Assembly: GCF_030036535.1 (NCBI RefSeq)
Contig: NZ_CP080388.1
Coordinates: 806,001-870,000 of the forward strand
Direction: 5' to 3'
Length of the DNA: 64,000 nucleotides
Origin: Agrobacterium cucumeris
Lineage (GTDB): Bacteria > Pseudomonadota > Alphaproteobacteria > Rhizobiales > Rhizobiaceae
Numbering within the stretch: the stretch's first letter is position 1; each line of letters starts with the position of its first letter. The notes under the pieces are model-generated. The model was not told the origin of the DNA and made no database searches. It saw only the letters and a list, made by a program, of their open reading frames with translations. The position numbers and the translations under genes are program-made. This document shows positions 36,120 to 44,415 of the stretch, piece after piece.

Positions 36120-36698
36120 ATGGTGAAACTGAACAAGATCTACACGCGCACTGGCGACAAGGGCACGACGGCGCTGGTTTCCGGCCCGCGCCGCCTGAAG
36201 CACGATCTGCGCGTCGAGGCCTATGGCACGGTGGACGAGACCAATTCGGCCATAGGCATGGTGCGGCTGCACACGAGCGGGCTGGAAAAGCTTGATGCCA
36301 TGCTGTTCCGCATCCAGAACGACCTCTTCGATCTCGGCGCCGACCTCGCCACGCCTGACAGCGGCGAGCCGCTGTCCTACGAACCACTGCGTATCGTCGA
36401 AAGCCAGGTTACCCGGCTCGAAAACGAAATCGATGAACTCAACGCGACGCTCGAACCGCTGACATCTTTCGTGCTGCCGGGTGGCAGTGCCGCAGCGGCC
36501 AATCTGCATATGGCGCGCACGATCTGCCGCCGGGCGGAAAGGCTGATGGTGGCCCTTTCAGTCACCGAGAACGAGACCGTCAGCCCAGCGGCCATCAAAT
36601 ACGCCAACCGCCTGTCCGACTTCCTGTTCGTCGCAGCGCGTTTCGCCAATGAAACGGGCAAGGCCGACATTTTATGGGTTCCCGGCAAGAACCGCTAA
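36120..36698 (+). CDS. ATP:cob(I)alamin adenosyltransferase, PduO type
   Basis: This enzyme moves the adenosyl group from ATP to cob(I)alamin to give adenosylcobalamin, the cofactor of methylmalonyl-CoA mutase encoded at 22.5 kb. The 192-residue protein has the N-terminal ATP loop YTRTGDKGTTALVSG, then VEAYGTVDETNSAIGMVR, FDLGADLATP, FVLPGGSAAAANLHMARTICRRAER with the conserved Arg, and NRLSDFLFVAARFAN. All family residues expected for catalysis seem present. Length is normal. It follows the HIG1-like gene and precedes the rhomboid gene by 35 bp. Confidence 0.92.
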   Translation: MVKLNKIYTRTGDKGTTALVSGPRRLKHDLRVEAYGTVDETNSAIGMVRLHTSGLEKLDAMLFRIQNDLFDLGADLATPDSGEPLSYEPLRIVESQVTRLENEIDELNATLEPLTSFVLPGGSAAAANLHMARTICRRAERLMVALSVTENETVSPAAIKYANRLSDFLFVAARFANETGKADILWVPGKNR

Positions 36699-36733
36699 AA
36701 ACCTGAGACAATCGCGCAATCAAAGGGCATTCG

Positions 36734-37507
36734 ATGTTCATACCGCTGCACGACGCGAATTCCCTGAAACACATCCGGCTGCAATATGTCACGATCGGCC
36801 TGATCGTCGTCAATGTGCTGGTCTGGCTGTTTACCGGCGTGCTTGCCAGCGACACGGAGGCCAATGCCGCCGCACTTGGCCTCGGCTTCATTCCGGCAGT
36901 GGTGTTCGATTATGCCTATCTGGAACCGGCCCTGCAGGTGGTGCCTGATGACCTGACTGTCGTCACCTATGCGTTCCTGCACCTCGATTTCTGGCATCTG
37001 GCCGGTAACATGCTGTTTCTCTGGGTCTTCGGCGACAATGTCGAGGACGCGCTTGGCCATTTCCAGTTCCTGATCTTCTATCTCGCCTGCGCCATCGCCG
37101 GTGCGCTGCTGCACGGTTTTGTCGGCCCGACGTCGGAAGGACCGTTGATCGGCGCGTCGGGTGCGGTTTCCGGTGTCGTCGCGGCGTATTTCCTGCTGCA
37201 TCCGAAAGTGCGCGTCTGGGTGCTGGTCTTCATGCGTATTCCGCTGCCCCTGCCCGCCTTCATTCCGCTGGCGCTGTGGATTGGCCAGCAGTTCCTGATG
37301 CTGGCGCTCGGGCTGGAAGAAAATGTCTCCTGGGGCGCCCATGTGGGCGGCATATTGGCAGGCGCCGTCCTGGTGCTTTTCATGCGCAGGCCGGATGTTC
37401 CGCTGTTCGACCGCACCATTGTTCCGCCGAGGGCGGCGCAGTTCAAGAATCCGTCGCAAACGGCAGGGTTGTCGCAAATCGAACGGGGCTATGACGGGGG
37501 CGGATAA
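36734..37507 (+). CDS. rhomboid-family intramembrane serine protease
   Basis: The product is a 257-residue polytopic protein with six or seven membrane segments. The rhomboid core is visible: the loop-1 motif near FWHLAGNMLFLWVFGDNVED, the catalytic Ser in PLIGASGAVSGVVAAYFLLHP (GxSG), and the His of NVSWGAHVGGILAGAVLVLF. Rhomboids cut transmembrane segments of other membrane proteins; targets here are unknown. The C-terminal tail is short, polar and cytoplasmic. It starts 35 bp after the adenosyltransferase gene, probably on the same transcript. Confidence 0.9.
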   Translation: MFIPLHDANSLKHIRLQYVTIGLIVVNVLVWLFTGVLASDTEANAAALGLGFIPAVVFDYAYLEPALQVVPDDLTVVTYAFLHLDFWHLAGNMLFLWVFGDNVEDALGHFQFLIFYLACAIAGALLHGFVGPTSEGPLIGASGAVSGVVAAYFLLHPKVRVWVLVFMRIPLPLPAFIPLALWIGQQFLMLALGLEENVSWGAHVGGILAGAVLVLFMRRPDVPLFDRTIVPPRAAQFKNPSQTAGLSQIERGYDGGG

Positions 37508-37530
37508 GCCCGTTCGGAAGAGATAAAGTA

Positions 37531-37551
37531 TTTACGTTAACGTCAACGTAA
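37531..37551. promoter_or_regulatory. inverted-repeat operator upstream of etfBA
   Basis: TTACGTT (37532-37538) and AACGTAA (37545-37551) form a perfect inverted repeat, with a third ACGT in the spacer; the whole sits 140 bp before etfB. TTACGT/ACGTAA palindromes are typical of MerR-family LiuR and related acyl-CoA regulators; assignment to LiuR is inferred. Confidence 0.5.
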
Positions 37552-37690
37552 GATATGCCTTACGTGCATGTGATAATGAACATTGCTCCGTTGTATTTGC
37601 GGGAAAAATGCTTATCCATGTCGCCAACCTGTTTTTGGAGGTCCGCGCGGTCTATTCACCAAGCGGACAGGAGTTTGAGGAAAGCCGCCG

Positions 37691-38437
37691 ATGAAAATCC
37701 TTGTCCCCGTTAAACGAGTCGTCGATTACAACGTGAAGATCCGCGTGAAATCGGATGGTTCTGGCGTTGAGCTTGCCAATGTGAAGATGTCGATGAACCC
37801 GTTCGACGAAATCTCGGTGGAAGAGGCGCTTCGTCTGAAGGAAGCCGGCAAGGCCGAAGAGGTTGTGGTCGTGTCCATCGGCCCGGCCAAAGCGGAAGAA
37901 ACGCTGCGCACCGCGCTTGCCATGGGTGCTGACCGCGCCATTCTGATCGAGACCGACGAAACGGTCGAGCCGCTTGCCGTTGCCAAGCTTCTGAAGGGCG
38001 TGGCAGAGGCTGAACAGCCCGGTCTCGTCATCGTCGGCAAGCAGGCGATCGACGACGATTCGAACCAGACCGGCCAGATGCTCGCAGCGCTTCTCGGCTG
38101 GGGCCAGGGCACGTTTGCCTCGAAGGTCGAGCCTTCTGACGGCAAGGTTGCGGTCACCCGCGAAGTTGATGGCGGCCTGCAGACCGTTGAGCTGAAGCTT
38201 CCCGCCGTTGTCACCACCGATCTTCGCCTGAACGAGCCGCGTTATGCCTCGCTGCCGAACATCATGAAGGCCAAGAAGAAGCCGCTCGATAAAAAGGCTC
38301 CGGCCGATTTCGGCGTCGATGTTTCGCCGCGCCTCAAGGTGCTGAAGACCGAGGAGCCGGCAGGCCGCAAGGCCGGCATCAAGGTCGGCTCGGTTGCCGA
38401 GCTGGTCGAAAAGCTCAAAGCCGACGGCGTCCTCTAA
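37691..38437 (+). CDS. etfB: electron transfer flavoprotein beta subunit
   Basis: EtfB with EtfA carries electrons from acyl-CoA dehydrogenases to ETF-quinone oxidoreductase. The 248-residue protein shows [45 protein letters not shown], the AMP-binding [12 protein letters not shown]... [20 protein letters not shown] and the domain-swap tail after [19 protein letters not shown]. All are standard. The gene is preceded by an ACGT-type palindrome and followed by etfA after 25 bp, making one operon with 3-hydroxybutyryl-CoA dehydrogenase further on. Confidence 0.95.
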   Translation: MKILVPVKRVVDYNVKIRVKSDGSGVELANVKMSMNPFDEISVEEALRLKEAGKAEEVVVVSIGPAKAEETLRTALAMGADRAILIETDETVEPLAVAKLLKGVAEAEQPGLVIVGKQAIDDDSNQTGQMLAALLGWGQGTFASKVEPSDGKVAVTREVDGGLQTVELKLPAVVTTDLRLNEPRYASLPNIMKAKKKPLDKKAPADFGVDVSPRLKVLKTEEPAGRKAGIKVGSVAELVEKLKADGVL

Positions 38438-38462
38438 GGTTTAGGAAAAGGGAGATATTCTC

Positions 38463-39392
38463 ATGGCCATTCTTCTTCTGGCAGAACACGACAACGCAAC
38501 CCTTTCCGACCTGACGGCAAAGACGCTGACGGCAGCCACCCAGATCGGCGGCGATGTCCACGTGCTGGTCGCCGGCTCCGGTGCGAAGGGCGCTGCCGAT
38601 GCGGCTGCGAAACTGTCCGGCGTTTCCAAGGTGCTCCTTGCCGACGACGCCTCCTATGCCAATTCGCTGGCAGAGCCGCTGGCGGCGCTGATCATCTCGC
38701 TCGCACCGTCCTATGATGTGATCCTCGCACCAGCCACCGCATCTGCCAAAAACGTGTTGCCGCGTGTGGCAGCGCTTCTCGACGTCGCGCAGGTTTCGGA
38801 AATCATCGAGGTCGTCAGCCCGGACACCTTCAAGCGTCCGATCTATGCCGGCAACGCCATCCAGACCGTGCAGGCAACCGACGCCAAGAAGGTCATCACC
38901 GTGCGCCCGACTGCTTTTGCGGCAGCAGCGGAAGGCGGTTCGGCAGCGGTTGAAACCATCGGTGCTGCCGAAAACCCCGGCCTCTCCAGCTTCGTTTCCG
39001 ATGCACTGGCCTCGTCCGACCGTCCGGAACTGACATCTGCGAAGATCATCATCTCGGGTGGCCGCGCACTTGGCTCCTCGGAAAAGTTCAAGGAAGTCAT
39101 TCTTCCCGTTGCCGACAAGCTGGGGGCCGCCGTCGGCGCAAGCCGCGCCGCAGTGGATGCCGGTTATGCACCCAACGACTGGCAGGTCGGCCAGACCGGC
39201 AAGGTGGTTGCTCCGCAGCTTTACATCGCCGCGGGCATTTCGGGCGCCATCCAGCATCTGGCCGGCATGAAGGACTCGAAGGTCATCGTCGCCATCAACA
39301 AGGACGAAGAGGCACCGATCTTCCAGGTTGCCGATTACGGCCTCGTCGCCGATCTGTTCGAGGCGCTTCCAGAATTGCAAAAGGCGCTTTGA
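38463..39392 (+). CDS. etfA: electron transfer flavoprotein alpha subunit
   Basis: The 309-residue protein is the FAD-binding partner of EtfB. Its N-terminal half is the EtfB-like Rossmann domain ([21 protein letters not shown]). The C-terminal FAD domain has the family signature [53 protein letters not shown] and [21 protein letters not shown]. Length and residues are typical. GGGAGAT is placed upstream. It ends 112 bp before the dehydrogenase gene, with a strong terminator hairpin between, so most transcripts should stop here. Confidence 0.95.
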   Translation: MAILLLAEHDNATLSDLTAKTLTAATQIGGDVHVLVAGSGAKGAADAAAKLSGVSKVLLADDASYANSLAEPLAALIISLAPSYDVILAPATASAKNVLPRVAALLDVAQVSEIIEVVSPDTFKRPIYAGNAIQTVQATDAKKVITVRPTAFAAAAEGGSAAVETIGAAENPGLSSFVSDALASSDRPELTSAKIIISGGRALGSSEKFKEVILPVADKLGAAVGASRAAVDAGYAPNDWQVGQTGKVVAPQLYIAAGISGAIQHLAGMKDSKVIVAINKDEEAPIFQVADYGLVADLFEALPELQKAL

Positions 39393-39408
39393 TTTTAACC
39401 AGCCAAGC

Positions 39409-39446
39409 AAGGCGGCGCGTTTTTTGAACGCGCCGCCTTCTCTTTT
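39409..39446 (+). terminator. rho-independent terminator after etfBA
   Basis: AAGGCGGCGCGTT (39409-39421) pairs perfectly with AACGCGCCGCCTT (39427-39439) around a five-base loop, followed by CTCTTTT. A 13-bp GC-rich stem plus a T tract is a clear intrinsic terminator. Confidence 0.85.
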
Positions 39447-39504
39447 CCGGCGATATGCGTAACATCGCCGACAATAACGCAGACCAGCCACAGGAGAACA
39501 GCAT

Positions 39505-40386
39505 ATGACCGCCCCCTTTAAGAATATCGGTGTCATCGGAGCCGGTCAGATGGGGTGCGGCATCGCGCATGTTTCCGCCTTGGCAGGCTACAAGGTTCAT
39601 ATCTACGATCTGTCCAAGGATGGCATCGAAGCCGGCCTTGCCACGATCAATGGCAACCTTGCCCGCCAGGTCACCAACGGCAAGCTTTCCGACGATGCCC
39701 GCAAACAGGCACTGGCCCTGATCAGCGGATCGACGGATATAAACGATCTCGCACCGATGGATATCGTCATTGAGGCCGCGACCGAGAACGAGGAGATCAA
39801 GCGCAAGATTTATGCGCAGGTCTGCCCGGTCCTGAAACCGGAAGCGCTGCTCGCCACGAATACCTCGTCGCTTTCCATCACCCGTCTTGCATCTGCGACC
39901 GACCGTCCCGAACAGTTCATGGGCATTCACTTCATGAACCCGGTGCCCGTAATGAAGCTCGTGGAACTGGTGCGCGGCATCGCCACCAACGAAAAGACCT
40001 TCGACGCGGCCAAGGATTATGTGCGCACGCTGGAAAAGGCGATCACCGTCGCCGAGGATTTCCCGGCCTTCATCGTCAACCGCATCCTGCTGCCGATGAT
40101 CAACGAGGCGATCTATACGCTTTACGAAGGCGTCGGTTCGGTGGAAGCCATCGACACCGCCATGCGGCTTGGCGCAAACCACCCGATGGGACCGCTGCAA
40201 CTTGCCGACTTCATCGGTCTCGACACCTGTTTGTCGATCATGCAGGTGCTGCATGACGGTCTGGCCGACAGCAAATACCGCCCCTGCCCGCTGCTGGTGA
40301 AATATGTCGAGGCCGGCTGGCTCGGCCGCAAATCCGGCCGTGGTTTTTACGACTATCGCGGCGAGACACCGGTTCCGACGCGCTGA
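39505..40386 (+). CDS. hbdA: 3-hydroxybutyryl-CoA dehydrogenase
   Basis: The enzyme interconverts 3-hydroxybutyryl-CoA and acetoacetyl-CoA with NAD(P). The 293-residue protein shows the Rossmann fingerprint NIGVIGAGQMGCGIAHVSALAGYKVHIYD. It also has NTSSLSITRLASAT, HFMNPVPVMKLVELVRGI with the catalytic His, DFPAFIVNRILLPMINEAI, and the C-terminal helical domain YEAGWLGRKSGRGFYDY. Length fits the single-function enzyme, not the multifunctional FadB type. Being next to etfBA suits a role in fatty-acid or poly-hydroxybutyrate metabolism. A hairpin at 40403-40424 lies between it and the convergent tlpA. Confidence 0.93.
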   Translation: MTAPFKNIGVIGAGQMGCGIAHVSALAGYKVHIYDLSKDGIEAGLATINGNLARQVTNGKLSDDARKQALALISGSTDINDLAPMDIVIEAATENEEIKRKIYAQVCPVLKPEALLATNTSSLSITRLASATDRPEQFMGIHFMNPVPVMKLVELVRGIATNEKTFDAAKDYVRTLEKAITVAEDFPAFIVNRILLPMINEAIYTLYEGVGSVEAIDTAMRLGANHPMGPLQLADFIGLDTCLSIMQVLHDGLADSKYRPCPLLVKYVEAGWLGRKSGRGFYDYRGETPVPTR

Positions 40387-40402
40387 GGCGTAAGGATCAG
40401 CT

Positions 40403-40424
40403 GCGGGAGGAAGCACCCTCCCGC
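40403..40424. terminator. hairpin between convergent hbdA and tlpA
   Basis: GCGGGAGG (40403-40410) and CCTCCCGC (40417-40424) form a perfect 8-bp stem with a six-base loop in the 51-bp gap between two convergent genes. An A-rich run (GGAAAAATTA) follows, giving a U tract on the minus strand only weakly. Confidence 0.65.
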
Positions 40425-40437
40425 GCGACCGGAAAAA

Positions 40438-41106
40438 TTATCTGGCCTTCACCGCCGATACCAGCGCCTTGGCATCTTCGCTATCCCACGCCGCCGGACC
40501 ATTCATCGCCGCGAGCAGACAGCCGTTTTCGTCAAGCAGCATGGTTGCCGGCAGGCCGAAGGCGAGGCCTTCCTTTTTCAGCGTGTTGAAAACGCCCATG
40601 GAACTGTCGCGGTAAAGCTTCAGCGCATCGATCTTGTATTCGTCCATGAAAGCTTTCGGCTTTTCGTCCGCGCCGATGTCGATATTGACGGTGACCACCT
40701 CGAAATCATCGCCGCCCTTTTCCTTCTCCAGCGCATTCAGCGCCGGCATTTCCTCCCGGCATGGTACACACCATGTGGCCCATAGGTTGAGAAGGACCGC
40801 CTTGCCCTTGAGATCGGTGAGCGTCATATCCTGCGCTTCCGGCCCCTTGAAGGACAGCGGGACGACACGCGGTCTATCCGCGGCCGACATGGCGGCCACC
40901 TGGCCCTTCAGAAAGGGTTTCAGCGAGGCGATGCGGTTTGCGGCACCCTCACATAAACCGGCGTCAGCGACCGCTGCCCCTTGAACCGGGCTCTCAGACC
41001 CAATATGCCTGAACCAAACCGCGCCCGCGCCGCACAAGACACCGGCAACGGCAGCAATTGCAACCAATTTGGCGGAAGGAAGCCTGAACGGCCTTTTTTC
41101 TGTCAT
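40438..41106 (-). CDS. tlpA: periplasmic thiol:disulfide oxidoreductase, TlpA/CycY family
   Basis: TlpA proteins are membrane-anchored reductants acting in the periplasm, often in cytochrome c maturation or cytochrome oxidase assembly. The 222-residue protein has an N-terminal signal anchor ([20 protein letters not shown]) and a thioredoxin domain with the redox motif [22 protein letters not shown] (Cys-Val-Pro-Cys). [14 protein letters not shown] and the cis-Pro block [14 protein letters not shown] follow. An N-terminal Cys insert ([11 protein letters not shown]) is typical of the group. It is divergent from argH with only 24 bp between starts. Confidence 0.9.
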   Translation of the reverse strand: MTEKRPFRLPSAKLVAIAAVAGVLCGAGAVWFRHIGSESPVQGAAVADAGLCEGAANRIASLKPFLKGQVAAMSAADRPRVVPLSFKGPEAQDMTLTDLKGKAVLLNLWATWCVPCREEMPALNALEKEKGGDDFEVVTVNIDIGADEKPKAFMDEYKIDALKLYRDSSMGVFNTLKKEGLAFGLPATMLLDENGCLLAAMNGPAAWDSEDAKALVSAVKAR

Positions 41107-41130
41107 CGAATACTCCAGGGCACTGCGAAC

Positions 41131-42531
41131 ATGGCTGACGGCACAGATCAGAAATCCTCCAACCAGATGTGGGGCGGGCGTTTTGCCTCCGGTCCATCAG
41201 CCATCATGGAAGAAATAAATGCCTCCATCGGCTTCGACAAGAAGCTTTATGCCCAGGACATCCGCGGCTCTATGGCGCATGCCACCATGCTGGCATCTAA
41301 AGGCATTATTTCAACGGAAGATAAAGACAAGATCATCGAGGGTCTGAACACGATCCTGTCAGAAATCGAAGCCGGCACCTTCGAATTTTCGCGCAAGCTC
41401 GAAGATATTCACATGAACATCGAAGCGCGCCTTGCGACCCTCATCGGCACGGCAGCCGGCCGCTTGCACACCGCACGTTCGCGCAACGACCAGGTGGCGC
41501 TCGATTTCCGCCTGTGGGTGAAGGAAGAACTGCAGAAGACAGAAGGCATGTTGACCGCTCTCATCGCCGCCTTCCTCGATCGCGCCGAAGAAAATGCCGA
41601 TACCGTGATGCCCGGCTTCACCCATTTGCAGACGGCGCAGCCTGTTACTTTCGGCCATCATTGCATGGCTTATGTGGAAATGTTCGGCCGTGACCGCGCC
41701 CGCGTGCGCCATGCCATCGAACATCTGGACGAAAGCCCGATCGGCGCCGCAGCACTTGCCGGCACCGGCTACCCGATCGACCGTCATATGACGGCGAAGG
41801 CGCTTGGTTTCCGCGAGCCGACCCGCAACTCCATCGATACCGTATCCGACCGCGATTTCGCGCTGGAATTCCTGTCGATCGCTTCCATCTGCGCCACGCA
41901 TCTGTCGCGTCTCGCCGAAGAAATCGTCATCTGGTCGACGCCGCAATTCGGCTTCATCCGGCTGTCGGATGCCTTCTCGACTGGCTCGTCGATCATGCCG
42001 CAGAAGAAGAACCCCGACGCCGCCGAACTGGTGCGCGCCAAGACCGGCCGCATCAACGGTTCGCTGGTAGCGCTTCTGACGGTTATGAAGGGCCTGCCGC
42101 TTGCCTATTCCAAGGACATGCAGGAAGACAAGGAACAGGTTTTCGATGCCGCCGAGAGCCTGGAACTGGCGATTGCCGCCATGACCGGCATGATCCGCGA
42201 CCTTGAAGTGCGCAAGGACCGCATGCGCGCCGCCGCCGGTTCGGGTTACTCCACCGCCACCGATCTTGCCGACTGGCTGGTGCGCGAGGCGGGCCTGCCC
42301 TTTCGCGATGCCCACCATGTGACCGGCAATGCCGTGGCGCTGGCGGAAAAGAAGGGCTGCGATCTTGCCGATCTGTCGCTGGAAGAGTTGCAGGCCATCC
42401 ACCCTGATATCACCAAGGGTGTTTTCGACGTTCTTTCGGTGGAAGCATCGGTCGCCAGCCGCACCAGCTTCGGCGGCACGGCGCCTTCCGAAGTGAAGAA
42501 ACAGATTGCCTGGTGGCGCGGACGCAACTGA
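41131..42531 (+). CDS. argH: argininosuccinate lyase
   Basis: ArgH splits argininosuccinate into arginine and fumarate, the last step of arginine synthesis. The 466-residue protein has the superfamily signature [20 protein letters not shown], the N-terminal [25 protein letters not shown], the [17 protein letters not shown] block and [21 protein letters not shown] with the catalytic His. The start at 41131 is the first ATG after the short divergent gap; longer frames overlap tlpA. Three genes downstream on the same strand are lptM and lysA, a conserved rhizobial order. A palindromic repeat lies after it. Confidence 0.96.
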   Translation: MADGTDQKSSNQMWGGRFASGPSAIMEEINASIGFDKKLYAQDIRGSMAHATMLASKGIISTEDKDKIIEGLNTILSEIEAGTFEFSRKLEDIHMNIEARLATLIGTAAGRLHTARSRNDQVALDFRLWVKEELQKTEGMLTALIAAFLDRAEENADTVMPGFTHLQTAQPVTFGHHCMAYVEMFGRDRARVRHAIEHLDESPIGAAALAGTGYPIDRHMTAKALGFREPTRNSIDTVSDRDFALEFLSIASICATHLSRLAEEIVIWSTPQFGFIRLSDAFSTGSSIMPQKKNPDAAELVRAKTGRINGSLVALLTVMKGLPLAYSKDMQEDKEQVFDAAESLELAIAAMTGMIRDLEVRKDRMRAAAGSGYSTATDLADWLVREAGLPFRDAHHVTGNAVALAEKKGCDLADLSLEELQAIHPDITKGVFDVLSVEASVASRTSFGGTAPSEVKKQIAWWRGRN

Positions 42532-42544
42532 TAAGCCGATTTGA

Positions 42545-42665
42545 CGTCGTCACCCCGGACTTGATCCGGGGTCCAGTGCGATCAAGTCTTTGATCGCAGA
42601 AGAGTCTTTTCACGTCGCAGACGCGCCGTGGCTGGATGCCGGATCAAGTCCGGCATGACGGAGGA
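42545..42665. repeat. intergenic palindromic repeat element, family B copy 1
   Basis: Two hairpins, CCCCGGA/TCCGGGG (42553-42571) and ATGCCGGA/TCCGGCAT (42636-42656), bracket a spacer. The GTC-A-ACTTGATCCGG...CCGGATCAAGTCCGG layout with terminal GTCA and TGACGG is shared with copy 2 at 47183-47300. Such elements are frequent between genes in rhizobia. It separates argH from lptM. Confidence 0.75.
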
Positions 42666-42754
42666 GAGATTTTCGCGCTTTGCCCCAGTCTGAGGGTGCA
42701 CAAGCGCCCTGTTTTTCGTTATCAGAGAGGCACATATTTCCTTTGGACAGGCTC

Positions 42755-42958
42755 ATGCTTTCAAAAACCGCGCGTAAACTCATCGTTCCCATCGGCATGA
42801 CACTCGCTGTCAGCCTTGTTCTCAGCGCCTGCGGGCGTAAGGGCGACATCGATCCCCCGAGCACGCCGGTCGAAATGCGCAACAAGCGCAATGCCGACGG
42901 AACGGAGACGAAGCCGGCAACGGCGGAACGCCCGTTCATCCTCGACAAGCTTCTCTGA
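42755..42958 (+). CDS. lptM: small lipoprotein, LptM family
   Basis: The 67-residue product is a lipoprotein: signal peptide with basic start (MLSKTARKLIV), hydrophobic core, and lipobox LSAC with the acylated Cys in VLSACGRKGDIDPPSTP. The CGRKGDIDPP motif and Pro-rich tail are those of YifL/LptM, which in E. coli helps the LPS translocon protein LptD to mature in the outer membrane. The ribosome-binding site is weak (GGACAG). It precedes lysA by 14 bp, as in many alphaproteobacteria. Confidence 0.85.
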   Translation: MLSKTARKLIVPIGMTLAVSLVLSACGRKGDIDPPSTPVEMRNKRNADGTETKPATAERPFILDKLL

Positions 42959-42971
42959 CGGGTAAAAAGCC

Positions 42972-44240
42972 GTGAACCATTTTGGCTATATCGACGGCGT
43001 ACTGCACGCCGAAAACGTGCCCGTGCCCGAGATCGCCAAGGCGGTCGGCACGCCGTTCTATGTATATTCGACCGCGACGCTGGAGCGCCACTACAAGGTG
43101 TTCTCAGGCGCGTTTGCTGATGTGGACGCCATGGTCTGTTATGCCATGAAGGCCAATTCCAACCAGGCGGTGCTGAAAACGCTGGCAAAGCTCGGCGCCG
43201 GTATCGACGTCGTTTCCGGCGGCGAATTGCGCCGCGCGCTCGCAGCCGGCGTGCCGGCAAGCCGCATCATGTTCTCCGGCGTCGGCAAAACGGTGGCGGA
43301 GATGGATTACGCGCTGGAAGCGGGCATCTACTGTTTCAACATCGAATCCGAGCCGGAACTGGAAGTCCTCAACCTGCGCGCGGTCAAGGCGGGCAAGCGG
43401 GCGCATGTCTCCTTCCGCATCAACCCGGATGTGGATGCGCGCACCCACGCGAAGATTTCCACCGGCAAGAAGGAAAACAAGTTCGGCATTTCCTATGAGC
43501 GGGCACGGGCGGTCTATGCTCATGCCGCCACTTTGCCCGGCATCGAAGTCACCGGCATCGACATGCATATCGGCAGCCAGATCACCGAATTGCAGCCCTT
43601 CGAGGATGCCTTCCGCTTGCTGCGCGAACTCGTGGAAGTGCTGCGCGGGGATGGCCATGCTATCAGCCACGTCGATATTGGCGGTGGTCTTGGCATTCCC
43701 TATCGCGAGGATAACAATCCGCCACCGCTGCCGGATGCCTATGCGCATATCGTCAAAAACGAGTTGAAAAGCCTCAACTGCAAGATCGTCACCGAGCCCG
43801 GACGCCTGATCGTCGGCAATGCCGGCATTCTGGTGACGGAAGTCATCTATGTAAAGGATGGCGGTGACAAGACCTTCGTCATCGTCGACGGCGCCATGAA
43901 CGATCTCATCCGCCCCACGCTTTACGAGGCCTATCACGGCATCCGCCCGGTGGTGCAGCCGGCCGAGGACACGCCACGCATCAAGGCCGATATTGTCGGC
44001 CCGGTCTGTGAGACCGGCGATTATCTGGCGCTGGATCGCGAGATGGCGACACCTCAGCCGGGCGATCTCATCGCCGTCAGTTCCGCCGGCGCCTATGGTG
44101 CCGTACAGGCCGGCACCTATAATTCGCGCCTGCTGGTGCCGGAAGTGCTTGTCAAGGGTGACAAGTTCCACGTCATCCGTCCGCGTGGCACCTATGAGGA
44201 GCTGATCGCGCTCGATTCCGTACCTGACTGGCTCGACTGA
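42972..44240 (+). CDS. lysA: diaminopimelate decarboxylase
   Basis: LysA turns meso-diaminopimelate into lysine with PLP. The 422-residue protein has the PLP-Lys in MVCYAMKANSNQAVLKTLAKLGAG and GIDVVSGGELRRALAAGVP. Also present are HIGSQITELQPFEDAF, HVDIGGGLGIPY with the phosphate-binding glycines, EPGRLIVGNAGILVTEV, and VGPVCETGDYLALDREM with the catalytic Cys. Family and length are typical. It lies directly behind lptM; the next gene begins 175 bp further on. Confidence 0.95.
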   Translation: MNHFGYIDGVLHAENVPVPEIAKAVGTPFYVYSTATLERHYKVFSGAFADVDAMVCYAMKANSNQAVLKTLAKLGAGIDVVSGGELRRALAAGVPASRIMFSGVGKTVAEMDYALEAGIYCFNIESEPELEVLNLRAVKAGKRAHVSFRINPDVDARTHAKISTGKKENKFGISYERARAVYAHAATLPGIEVTGIDMHIGSQITELQPFEDAFRLLRELVEVLRGDGHAISHVDIGGGLGIPYREDNNPPPLPDAYAHIVKNELKSLNCKIVTEPGRLIVGNAGILVTEVIYVKDGGDKTFVIVDGAMNDLIRPTLYEAYHGIRPVVQPAEDTPRIKADIVGPVCETGDYLALDREMATPQPGDLIAVSSAGAYGAVQAGTYNSRLLVPEVLVKGDKFHVIRPRGTYEELIALDSVPDWLD

Positions 44241-44415
44241 CCGTCTGTCATACGGCTGGTTGATCACAATTGAGCGAAGCTGCCTAAAAAATGGGGGTGA
44301 GGGCTGAGGCGCCCTCGTCTTCGCCACAAAGAATGTTATCCTTGCCCCAGTGATATGAACAGCTCGCCGTTCCGGGAATGGCGTTCGACGTGGCCAGAAC
44401 CGGGAGAACGGATTG

